Shown: one piece after another, positions 23,401-33,211 of the stretch
How the letters are laid out: every line of letters starts with the position of its first letter
Numbering within the stretch: position 1 is the first letter of the stretch
Assembly: GCA_011800805.1 (NCBI GenBank)
Contig: MPNW01000081.1
Location: 87,398-151,397, forward strand
Direction of reading: 5' to 3'
Length of the DNA stretch: 64,000 nucleotides
Origin: Hirudo medicinalis
Lineage: Eukaryota; Annelida; Clitellata; Hirudinida; Hirudinidae
Program-made: the position numbers and the translations under genes
The notes under the pieces: model-generated
The model's database searches: none
Told to the model about the DNA's origin: nothing
The model's input: only the letters and a program-made list of their open reading frames with translations

Positions 23401-26400
23401 AAACCTTTATTTCTCTGATTTTGATGAGATACTGATCTAGCCTTTCAGCATTCTGGGCACTTAGAAATCTTGGAGACAATATAATTTGTTTGATAACTCA
23501 CTTTATAAAAGTATAATGAGTTCATTAGAGTATGATTTTTTTTGTTACCTCATTTTGTAAGATTCAAATTATATTGTTGTATTACATTAGTAGAACCTGT
23601 TGCAAAATTGCATTTTAGGGCCTCTTAACAATCAGTACATTTTTAAAAGTTGCTACTTTATTTTTTTAAACTACAATAAGGAAATATCATTTACAGTGAT
23701 TTTTATACTTGCCCTTCATCAGGTCTTTGGGAAACTCAGAATAATGTATTTTTAATTTTAAAGCAAAAAATGATGATGATGATGATAATGTTGTGATGAT
23801 TTCTTGAGTTTTCAGATAATATGTTGTCTTCAATATTTGTATAGTTTAGTAGTACATAAACTTATTATAAAGTAAGTATTGTGATACACACAATATTTTA
23901 ACATTTGTATTTTAAATTTTAATTTCACTTTTAAATGTTCTTGTAACTTTAAATTTTCGTATTTTCTTATTACCCAAACGATGGCCTTAGAGGCCGAAAC
24001 TGATCAATAGGTTATTTATATGATAAAAACTACAATTATAGATTTAGTGACAAAATTTTTTCATACTTAAAACAGTGCGAGCATATGACTGAGAAAGCAG
24101 TCTCCTAAATGGCGAACTTATTTTAACAAAATATTTTAACAATATATTTCTTTCTGAGAGCAGCTAATAGTTGTGTCTATAACAAGTTTTTCTGAATTAA
24201 ACAAAGCTGTAAAATTCAAAATAGTCATGAATTATTTTAGTACAAGTTGTTATACTCCTAGGAATAATATACAAATGTTAAATGTCAAATTCACATTGTA
24301 AAGGTTACAAAGAATACAATGTTGAATGTTTACCTTACATAACTACAGCATACATAGGAAGATGTACTTTCTGATTATGCTTGCCATTGTTTTAGAATTG
24401 GAGGTCGTCTAAGGGCCTTAGACTTCATAGCAGGCAATAAGGAACAGATGGAGCATCTTAATCAAATGGGAATTCGACTCATCACTATGAACGATGGAAG
24501 AGTCCAGCTAGTTCATATATCTTCTGAAGTATTTTCATTTTCTTGTAAAATGATTTAATTCCTCATTACGTGTTATATAATTTGACAAATAATTTCAATT
24601 TCAGGCCATTTCCCCTGAAGCAAGTCATGATGGCATGTTGTTTATGCAAGAAATGATTGAACTCTCCAAATCTCAATCCAAAGAAGGTTTTCAGAAGTTA
24701 TATATTTAGATTATGTTTATTACTTCTACTTCTGATGTGGGGCATATCCACAGGGAAACATTGTCACAAATCATCAACATTTCAGCACAAACTTCTCCTT
24801 ACTTTCTCAGGGAGGGTTCTGCACCTTTTGACTGGACAGAGCTCTTGCCCCTGTTTGTTAAATTACCCTTGCTTAGCCTTACCCATAGAATATGAAACTC
24901 CAGTAATGCGGAGCTCAGCAGAGATTCCTCAGAGGAGTGACCATGTCTTTAAGTGTTTCGGCCCTCATCTCCTTTTGTCCACAACCAATGGGAAGCCATT
25001 TCAGAAGCCTTCGACAATCGTTCCATAACTTTGCTTCTCTCTAAGTAAGGTGTAATGGGATCCATCCCCCAATCCTTGTGCTCCAACTTCAATGGCAAAG
25101 AAGTGAACTCTATACCCTTTGTCAGCGAGGTCCATCATGAGCTCAGAATACTTGTCTTCTTTAAGCACGTTGCTTTGCTCCATTCTCCAGACTCATGAGC
25201 GTTTGCCTTTGAACAGGCTGCCTCCATTGCTTCAACCAATATTTGCAATACTTGGTTGTGCCGCCTTGTGTTCCGACCTTGTGCTAAGGCATACTTACAA
25301 CTTGATAAAACATGCCGAAGCGTCTGGACCTCCCCATAGAGCACACACCTGGTATCTTCTACCATTCTCCATTTCCACAGGTTGTCATGAGAGGGTAGTG
25401 GGTCATACAAGGATCTTATCATAAAAGAAAAGCCGGAGTGGTGGCATGCTCCATATGTTGATCCATGAGATTGGGCCTCATCCCATGTTGTCCACTGTCC
25501 TTGTTGGCCTTGCTGCACTGCTTTTGTGATTCTGGCATTTTCTATATACCTTTTCCTCTCTTGGATGATTAATGCCGATCTTTGGGCATGTTTAGGGACG
25601 TGCACCCAAATTGGAACATGCAGCCAATATAGGCCCTGTTCTCGCTGACCTAACAGGAGACTGTTGGAAGCTCTCCTATTGGCTGATTAGTGAAGCCCCA
25701 CTATTGGCTGTTGAAATTAGCATGCTGGCTTGATAGGAGACTGTTGAAAGCTTTCCCATTGGCTGACTAACAAAGCCACGCAATTGGCTGTAACTAACTA
25801 GTCCAGCCAGACGTCATACTGCCTTGAAAACTTTCCTCTTCAACAAGAGCTTCCTCTAAGTTTACGATGTCATATTTTTCCTCTGGAACACATGCCACTC
25901 TTAATTATCAGATTATCAATCTCAAATTCATTATCATTAAATGCTTATTAGTGCTTGACATCATTCTGTGGATGCACACTCAGTGTCCTCACCAACCAGA
26001 CCAGCCTGTTTTCTGGCATGCCATTATCCATTCCAGTCTGAATTAAATTTATTTTGATTTTATTTAAAGCCAGAAGTGGGCTAATGTTGAAAAGGGGCAG
26101 AGGGGCATAAAAAATGAGCAGGTTTTTGTGGGTGTTCTTTATGGATGACCCCTTGAGTCTTTATTTGGCCACAATTAAAATTGCAAGCAATGGGTTTTTT
26201 ATGCGGTGGTTGGAGAAGTGATGGGCAAACTCACAGGGAGTTTGTCAGTTCTACTTAGATTTCCAGGGTCATGAAGTAGGGGTAGGGTAGGGTAAGGTTA
26301 GGGATGGAGTTAGGTACCAAAAGTGCCTGTGAGTTGCCTTTTGTCCATCATTTAACAATCTTTCATGTTAATGTGAAATTCATTCATGATGTCATTTTCA

Positions 26401-29400
26401 TTTTTGAGTTACTTTTGCTTTTTTCTTTATATTTTATCTTTTCTTGTCAATGATTTAATTATTTATTTTTTTGGTAAAATTCAGTGCCTTTAGAGCCAAG
26501 AGTGGTACAATTTTTATCATCCCCAATGTTTGGGTCTGTTGTGCTAAAGGCAGGACCTGCACAATTTGGTCTAAATCTAAAAAATCATCCTGGAGTAAGC
26601 TCATTCTATTCAATGATTAACCCTTTACTTGACTGGACAAATAAAGTATGATGTGAATCCTCAAAAATTTTGCTTATATGTGTATGAAATCTCAAGTCTC
26701 CTAAACTTTCTGGCATATTTCTCTGTATCATGTGTTCACATGTTTTTCATGCATATTAATTATGTTTTTGTTTAAACAAGTTTTGTTAAAGTAAGCTCAC
26801 CATTTAGAGGAGATTGATTTTTCAGCTATATGCTTGCACTGTTTTAAGCACATAAAAACTTTGTCACTAAATCAAATTAATATTTGATTAAGCAAATAAA
26901 ACTAAAATATCATAACATAGATAAAATGTTGATGAGCAATTCTAAAAGGCAGCAGTTGCAGTTTTGTAATAACTAATTGTTAGTTTTATTTGTTTAACCA
27001 ATTATTCGACATTCGTATATATATTTTTATGTGCGTGCGGGTTGGCCGAATGGGTTGAGTTCAAAACCCAGTCTGCACTGCCAGAAGCGCCCTTGGGAAG
27101 GAGCGCTATATAAATGGCTAACAAAAAGCACCTCTAATGCTTTGCATATGGTGCTATATAAATGAACTATATTTTCATGCTATCCTGACAATGGCCTTAG
27201 AGGCTGAAAGTGATCAGTTGGTTATTAAAAACTACAAATATAGATTTAGTGATAAAGTTTTTTGTACCTACTTTAACAAAACTTGTTTAATCAAAAGTAT
27301 TGATCCATTACATTGTAAACATATTAATAATATTATAAAGAGTTGTAAATCATTTATTACATAAATTATCAATTATGAACTTATTCAGACCCATTCAAAG
27401 AAATATTGATTACTATGTAAAGTGATTGAGTTGCTTGTTGAAGTCACAAAAATTGTCTTGAGTGGAAAAATGACAGACATAAAATTGGTGTTTAGTGATC
27501 ACAATTAGATTTGAGTTGACATTTTTTATATTTGGATGTTCATACAAATGTCTTAAAAAGTCCTCAATTTCTGAAACTTGGATTTTTTAGTACTAAAAAG
27601 TCCTTAAAAAAACGAGGGATGTCCTAAAAAGATTTAAAGAGTCCCAAAAATTTTTTATTGGGAAATCAAAAGGAGCGGGAATTCACTACCTCTTTGTTCT
27701 AGATCTACATGGGAATGCACTCAACTCACTCGCTTGTCTGTTTGATCTCTCAAAGTTTTGATAACACTGCCTGGAATTTGTTCTTTCAATAGTAACTCCA
27801 ACAGGCTACTTCTTAGTACCTGTAAAAGGGAGCAAAGAATTTATCTATTTTTAAGGAGCATAAGGGGAGTCATGATGATTACAAATTCCTGAGGAGAAAT
27901 AGTCAGAAGGTTGTTAACGTTAAGTAACATTAGTCAGACATCTTGTGAAAGGGGCTTTTCCATAAACAAGAGCTTGGTTTCTGAAAATCAAAAAGAGAAG
28001 CTTAACTGCAAGAAGGATAATGAGAGATCATGCCAACAGTGTTTGAAGTGTTAGTAATTTCAAAATTGATAAATCTGTTATTGGTCATCGCAAAGCATCA
28101 AGGCAGAGGCATTTTATTTGGACACTTTAGATCAGCAAGACAGGTAGCTAAAAATGAGAAGCAGCAGATGAAATGATGGAGTTGAGAAAGAAACTGAAAA
28201 CATTAAAGCATGACCGAGATTTATGAGACAAAGAATTTGGCAGATTAATGGTGGAAAGTAACCAGGAAAGGGATCCATTGGTCCAGTCCAACAGCCTAAG
28301 AAATGGATAGTGAGGCAAAAGCTGCAGAAATTGCATATCTAGAAAAGAGAGCTTAAGCATTGAATTTTGTGTTAATAAATTGATATTTTTAGCCCTCAAG
28401 TATTTCTATTTTGTATTACAAATCTAAAGTCTATAAAACAATCAATGAAGTCTAAATACCGGTATTTATGTTCATAATTTCCTAAAAACTGAGTAAAAAG
28501 TCCTAAATCTCAGTTTCCAATTTCCTGTACGAACCATGTATTCGGTTATTTGTTCACAAATTTCCAGATGCTGTTATGTTTTTGGTATGTAGACGCTGAG
28601 CATGGCAGACATTATTAAAGTGTGGCCTACCTTAAGAATTAAATCATAATTTGATGTTTTTAAAAGATTGAGGGTCAAATTGCAAAAGCTGAACCTTATG
28701 ATGGTTGTTCTCCACTGAAAAACAAATTGGAAGTCCAGACTAAGGTTGTTATTGTGGAAAGAGGGGGATGCATGTTTATTGAGAAGGTTTGTGATTGTAA
28801 ATGTTGTGAATTATTGCATAACACATACTTCGTACATTTATCTCTTATTTTATATCTAGCAAATATAACCATAAGCTAATTCCAGGTGTTTTTGATAAAT
28901 CGAGAATTGAATTACATTTTATTTTTGCAGGCTAGAAACATTCAAGATGCAGGAGGTTTGGCAGGGATCGTTTGTGGTAAGAAGTTGAGATTTTTTAATT
29001 CGTTCAAATTTTGATCAAAAGTAAAATTGTAGATAATAACTCAGAATCTTCAAGCTCTTCGTCTCAGTATTTTTCCATGTCTGGAGATGGAAGGACTGAT
29101 GTGAATATACCTGCAGTGTTTCTTTTTTCTGATGAAGCAAAAGTACTGAATAATGCAATTGCAACCATACCTGAACTGGTTGTCTATGTTGGCGAGAGCC
29201 TAGAAAACCAGGTTGATTGTTTTGACTTTGGAATTGTGTGTTGATATATATCTTAAATCTTTGTTGACTGAATAAAGTTTATTTGGGTCACCAGGGTATT
29301 AGAGGTTTGACTCTAAATCTTAAAATTTCAAAATATTTTTCCTCTTTAAATTTTAGTTCTCTTGCTTCCTTTTAAATATCTTCATGGGTTTCAAAATTTT

Positions 29401-31806
29401 TAACATTTTCTATGTCATTGGATGGAAGCATTATTCTGAGCCAGGTTAATAAGTTAATTTAAAGTCAATTTTCATGTAATTGAGAATATTGATAAATACA
29501 AATGATAAACATCATTCTAAATCGTGTTTGATTTTATTGAATTCATAGCTGAAAGATACCTTTATTTGATTTATAATTTGTGATTTTGTGATGCTCGAAG
29601 AAGCATCATTAATAATGAATTGAATTTTAGGCCACATAATTAAAGTGAAACATTGTCCATTCTTCATCCTTTTGTATTATGGACATGTTTTGTTTAGTCA
29701 TTTTATAACTCAATTCACTAACTCATCGGCCTTCAAGATGTAAAGGAAAATTGTTGTTTTAATGGTTCAGTTATCAAGCAGGTAGATGTTTCTAAAGTAA
29801 ATTGTAAATTTGTTATTCTGAGTTACCTCCATTATTTTTCTTAATACCAACTAACTTAGAACAACAGCAAATTCTTTTATTTTTCCATAAAGTATGGTGT
29901 GTTAATTTTAGCAAATTTTGATTCCTCATTTAAAAGTCTAGACCCCAAAAGGTTCATCAATATATGACCTCTAGGGAAATCAGTGTGAGGAAAGCTTTAC
30001 TTTTTCACAAAATTGTCCAGATGTTAGCCATGCATTTTCTTCTTATGATTTTCTAGGTTCCAATATTTCCTCAGACCATATAAATCTGCAATATTATTCT
30101 CCTCAAAAGTTTTATAGACAGTCCCTTGAAATTGCTTAACTTGCCTAATCTTCAAAGTGGCCTGGTATGGCAGAATGTCCATGCTCATTATTATGAAATC
30201 AGCATGCACATTTTTAAACTGGTTATGGATAATTCAAGAAAATTTTGATTTTGTAGTCTATCGGATTATGTTTTATCATACTATCTATGTGTATTTGTCT
30301 ACTTGTTTATATTTATGTAATTTCGGTTTAGAGGAAATTCTGCAAAAGTACACTGATGCAAAGAACACCATGGAGAGATTTGCAGAAGCTTTGGAACAAG
30401 TATCACAATCGGGCTTAGATGTTGGCTCTGAGAATAAGAGAGTATTTAATGAAGAAAGGGCTAAAGGACTTCGCTTTATTCTCACCTATCTTAATCTTCC
30501 TTCTCTCATACCACTTATTCAATCACGGGAATATAACCACATCAGTGAAGATCTCTTTGGAGCTTCTCAAATCAAAGTCATCAAACAATTATTTGGAGCT
30601 CAAGATAGCAATGAAATTAATAGAAAAGCAATTGAAGAAGGCAGCAGAAATTATAAAGAAAACGAAATTAAAGGAAGTGAACAAAAAGAGGCAAAGGATA
30701 TGTTCAAAGAGTTAATGATTTTATTGCAAAAATGTACTAATATTGGTCAATTACAAATGGCTTTGGAATTTGAGAATAAGAAGGTGAGTCCTCAAAAATT
30801 ATGCAATGTTATTAAAAAATTGCTTTAAAGGAAAATATTCCATACATTTGTATTATTGTTTTACACTCATGAGGATAAGAGTAATTCTTATTACTTAATA
30901 TTTTGTCCAGGTAACAAATGCTTTGGCACGCTTAACAGAATATGCATTTACTTCTGGAGTCATGAAATTTGGAGTTGAAACTGAAAATTTATTGGAAAGA
31001 TTGAAAAGCAGGATGGAGGTCAACGGGAATAATGCAGATTGCTTGCTAAGCCAATCAATAAAAGAAAAATCAGAACAGATCACAAATGAAGACAAATTTA
31101 AAAATGGTGTTGAAAATGATGCCATTAATTCTATAGCTAAATCTATAAACATAAACTCAAAAGATTTAGATCATATGTTGGATGTTTTTGTTGAGCAACA
31201 GATGACAGATCTTTTTCAAAAACTTTGGTCTGCTGAAAGTGAAGGGATATTTCAGTTCCAAGAAGGTTCAAATGAGGATTTGGTTAAAAACAAAGGCATA
31301 AACAGCAATGGAAATTTTGAAACATTGTCTGAAGGAGACAATGAAATTATTACCTGGGATTCCAGACTTCAACAAAACTGGGCTTCAATTACTTGCAATG
31401 AGGATGGATGCCTTGAATTTACTGTGGAGGAAAAGGTTTATCATTATAAATTTTATGATATTAGTAGTAAAATTAACTTCCTATTTGATATTTCATGTGG
31501 TATACCAAAGATACATAGCTATTGCTAGTAATTACCTCTATTTTCTTTTTCTTTAGTAATGCTTTATTGTTATTAATTTATTATTTTAAGGATAAGCACA
31601 TTAGAACGGACCCTAGAAATGAGGAAGTGAAAATAAAGGAAGCAAACCGTATAGGTGTTGAATTAAAAAAAAAATCCAACTGCGACATTCCTGACGAAGC
31701 ACAACGGAGAGATGGAGGGAGGGAGGATGATTCATTTCACAATGTGCCTTCACAATCTTCAGCTGAAGCCTCTGCCGACGAAACTAGGATTTCTGACGAC
31801 ACATAG
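11437..31806 (+). CDS. EDEM3: EDEM3-type ER degradation-enhancing alpha-mannosidase-like protein
   Basis: 24 exons: 11437-11528, 11643-11688, 11748-11848, 11912-11951, 12027-12139, 12224-12377, 12447-12581, 12833-12938, 12998-13095, 13157-13282, 14095-14178, 14436-14519, 16200-16324, 21850-22006, 22314-22501, 24396-24528, 24605-24686, 26485-26594, 28667-28786, 28931-28976, 29033-29211, 30334-30783, 30911-31435, 31591-31806; 3510 nt, 1169 aa. Residues 1-20 form a signal peptide. GH47 mannosidase domain about 31-490, with [57 protein letters not shown] and TTEAHLLPL, covering the expected acidic active-site residues and the Ca-binding TEAH. PA domain about 630-770 ([29 protein letters not shown]); GH47 plus PA distinguishes EDEM3 from EDEM1 and EDEM2. 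It should trim mannose from misfolded glycoproteins in the ER for degradation. Odd: residues 774-1169 are unlike vertebrate EDEM3, and the chain ends SDDT with no KDEL-type retrieval signal. Exons 1-21 are secure; 22-24 join in phase but could belong to another gene. Confidence 0.88.
13780..13825 (+). repeat. SINE 3' tail fragment
   Basis: GTGCCTCTGATGCTATGCAA followed by ATGGCACATTATAAAT matches the SINE 3' body; a short ATT repeat follows. It lies in the EDEM3 intron between 13282 and 14095. Confidence 0.6.
14640..15300 (-). pseudogene. hAT transposase C-terminal remnant in an EDEM3 intron
   Basis: The minus frame near 14995-14860 reads [13 protein letters not shown], then a region ending in [13 protein letters not shown]. 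This resembles the dimerisation region of ZBED/GTF2I-like hAT transposases (K-x-x-SLFGSTYxCE). Bases 14700-14830 form an AT-rich imperfect tandem repeat with the unit AAATTAAACTTAATTTTAT. The element is decayed. Confidence 0.45.
16640..16945 (+). pseudogene. L2/CR1-type LINE reverse-transcriptase fragment
   Basis: Plus frames contain [16 protein letters not shown], then a YAD (first half of the YADD active-site box) and, in a shifted frame, [17 protein letters not shown], all typical of the L2/CR1 palm region. Frameshifts and stops make it non-functional. It lies in the 5.5-kb EDEM3 intron. Confidence 0.7.
17000..19990. other. Intronic sequence of the large EDEM3 intron, unassigned
   Basis: AT-rich DNA between two LINE fragments. 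Short open frames occur but none has motifs I recognise. It is probably old transposon sequence. Confidence 0.4.
20020..20450 (+). pseudogene. L2/CR1-type LINE C-terminal fragment
   Basis: The open frame from 20075 carries LFGTSATLI in register with a shifted-in CLDFCNSL, then [29 protein letters not shown] and WNKLPPH near its end. This is the standard C-terminal pattern of L2/CR1 reverse transcriptases. It ends at a stop at 20449 and is on the same strand as the fragment at 16640. Confidence 0.8.
22655..22772 (-). repeat. Degenerate tRNA-derived SINE (head part)
   Basis: On the minus strand: TGCAGGTTGGCTGAACAAG near 22765, then sequence matching GGTAATGG and AATGTGTC, then TTCTCAACCCAG, the altered B box. 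About 15% or more differs from the intact copies. Confidence 0.55.
22959..23150 (+). mobile_element. tRNA-derived SINE, well-preserved copy
   Basis: The head (22959-23043) is tRNA-like: 5' GCAGGTT can pair with 3' AGCCTGC, A box TGGCCGAATGGG, B box GTGTTCGAAACCC, with an extended segment before the B box as in type II tRNAs. The body carries GCGCCCTTGGGAAGGAGCGC, TATATAAATGGTTGACAAG and a GCGCC...GGCCC pair, ending in ACATTTACATTTACATG. It presumably was transcribed by RNA polymerase III and spread by a LINE. It lies in the EDEM3 intron between 22501 and 24396. Confidence 0.85.
23880..24140 (+). repeat. Hammerhead-like repeat, copy D
   Basis: Plus-strand copy: CAAACGATGGCCTTAGAGGC, then CGAAACTGATCAATAGGTTA near 23977-24013, then the outer end ACAGTGCGAGCATATGACTG and CTTATTTTAACAAAAT. 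The GGCCT/AGGCC hairpin is perfect; the CTGA box has decayed to CAAA. Confidence 0.65.
24905..25625 (-). pseudogene. LINE C-terminal fragment (minus strand)
   Basis: A 156-codon minus frame (25605-25135) holds [38 protein letters not shown] and [19 protein letters not shown]. The Cys/His pattern (CxLC-like, HxxxxC) is that of the zinc-binding C-terminus after reverse transcriptase in many LINEs. A second frame, 25183-25001, continues with [17 protein letters not shown]. It lies in the EDEM3 intron 24687-26484, antisense to the gene. Confidence 0.7.
25646..25870 (+). repeat. Imperfect tandem duplication and LINE 3' end
   Basis: Two ~85-base units share AGGAGACTGTTGGAAGCT (second copy AGGAGACTGTTGAAAGCT) and CATTGGCTGA-like words. 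Bases about 25808-25860 then read like an L2/CR1 C-terminus (AACTTTCCTCTTCAACAAGA). Confidence 0.5.
26775..26995 (-). repeat. Hammerhead-like repeat, copy E (core deleted)
   Basis: The outer end GTTTTGTTAAAGTAAGCTCA at the left, then TTTTAAGCAC and CACTAAATC, then a jump to internal sequence also seen in copy C (AAATGTTGATGAGCAATTCT). The hammerhead-like core is missing. Confidence 0.55.
27036..27178 (+). mobile_element. tRNA-derived SINE copy with shortened head
   Basis: A box GGTTGGCCGAATGGGTT is followed directly by the B-box region GTTCAAAACCCAG, so the middle of the tRNA-like head is deleted. The body from GCGCCCTTGGGAAGGAGCGC to the TATATAAATGAACTA tail is intact. It is inserted between the two oppositely oriented hammerhead-like repeats E and F. 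Confidence 0.8.
27178..27300 (+). repeat. Hammerhead-like repeat, copy F
   Basis: Plus strand: CCTGACAATGGCCTTAGAGG, then CTGAAAGTGATCAGTTGGTT, then the conserved ACTACAAATATAGATTTAGT and the outer end ACTTTAACAAAACTTG. It has the best-preserved cleavage-side stem (GGTTATT). Confidence 0.65.
27526..28540 (+). mobile_element. Decayed hAT element in an EDEM3 intron
   Basis: The left end has GTTCATACAAATG and the right end its approximate complement (CCTGTACGAAC), each followed inward by AAAAAGTCCT-type words in inverted orientation. Internal frames read SCERGF, then [14 protein letters not shown] and later [10 protein letters not shown], the C-terminal block of hAT transposases. It ends about 130 bases upstream of EDEM3 exon 28667-28786. 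Confidence 0.6.
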
Positions 31807-31995
31807 CAAAAATCATTTGTCGTGGATTGTTAGCGCAATGATTTTTAAGCAAATGCATCGAATTATTTTAAACGTAGAAAGTTCGATAAAAATGTTCAAG
31901 ATCGTCGAAATCATGATAATGACAAGCAGCTTTCGCTTTTGTGAGCGTATTTTGTCTTTATCAAAAATTCATTCTATCATTTTCTTCAGGTTTGC

Positions 31996-32001
31996 AATAA
32001 A
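31996..32001 (+). promoter_or_regulatory. Candidate polyadenylation signal of EDEM3
   Basis: AATAAA 190 bases after the predicted stop codon at 31806. Confidence 0.5.
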
Positions 32002-32009
32002 GTAATCAT

Positions 32010-33211
32010 AAACACTAAATTGCAATTTAAACTGCAACTAATCGCTGATATATCATTTTAACGGTTTGTTTTGTTTTGTGTTAAGACTCTTGTAGGGTTT
32101 TCAATTATCGATAATTTCTGTGTGCCTGAAATTAAAGAATTGTGAGGAAGAAGTGGGATGTAGTCTGTTTTTAATTAAAAGACTACATGTGGACGTTTTC
32201 CCTCACACGACCTTCAGGACATGAGGCTTCACTCGCTCCTGTCGAAACCTGGTCGTGGATGACGGATGTTTCCCCAGTCATATTTCCAGCCTACTCGCGT
32301 TTGTTCGAGACGCCATATGCGATGACGTCAACGAAAAATGGTCTTCCAGAGGTCGCAATAAGTTGACCGTCTATTGGCGGGAATTAATAACAGAGCGGGG
32401 AAGGTGGGGGGCATGGGGAGTGCGTTCTCTCGTTTGAGTGGATTGAGGATATCTGGTGCTGGGAGGTAATTTGCTTCTAGTTGGTGTTATGTTTCTCAGT
32501 TCGGTTAGGTGGTGAATTTTTAGGAAGGGATTTATTAATGTTTTGTCTATCATTCTCCTAGAAAAGTGATTTTGTAAAAGTGTAAAGTTATTTAGCGATC
32601 ACGTTTTGAATTGGCGCTACCAGTGCTAGAGGTTCTTATAAAAACGTTGCTCCACTTGAATTAGGATGACTATAAGGAGCCAATAGGGATGTTCTGGTCA
32701 TTGTGATTGACATCTGAGCGACCAATGAATCGCATCAAGAATGTTTTAGCACCTCCCACGCATTCACTGATTAGTGTTTATTTCTTTTAAAGGCGACTTA
32801 CTTACAATGCTAGAAATTATTTGTTATTTAGATATGATTGAAATGCTAAATACTGTTCGAAATCCTTTGCAAAATATTAAAATTCATTGACACTGGAGAA
32901 TTTCATGTGACAAATTTTTAAAATGCGAAACTATTTAAGACCGAATAAAAGAACCATAGTCGACGATATTCTACTTCAAGAACTTTCGAGAATTGTGGTG
33001 GCCAGCCTTAATTTTATTATGAATTCTTGCAGCTAAGTTGTATTGCAGAAATTTACTGATGGGATGTTTTAGGATTAAATTATCTTAAGGTTTAGATCAT
33101 TGTCTAGATCATTTTGTGTTGAAGCATTTATTTGACAAATCTGAAAGGATTTATAATTATTATTGACCCCGTGATCCTGGAACCGCGACAACTGAAGAAA
33201 ATTTTAACATC
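32010..33211. other. Intergenic spacer between EDEM3 and the Lmx1 gene
   Basis: No convincing gene. Both neighbours are on the plus strand, so this stretch should contain the Lmx1 promoter. A GC-richer patch at about 32190-32420 is the likeliest regulatory part. I could not identify specific sites. Confidence 0.4.
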
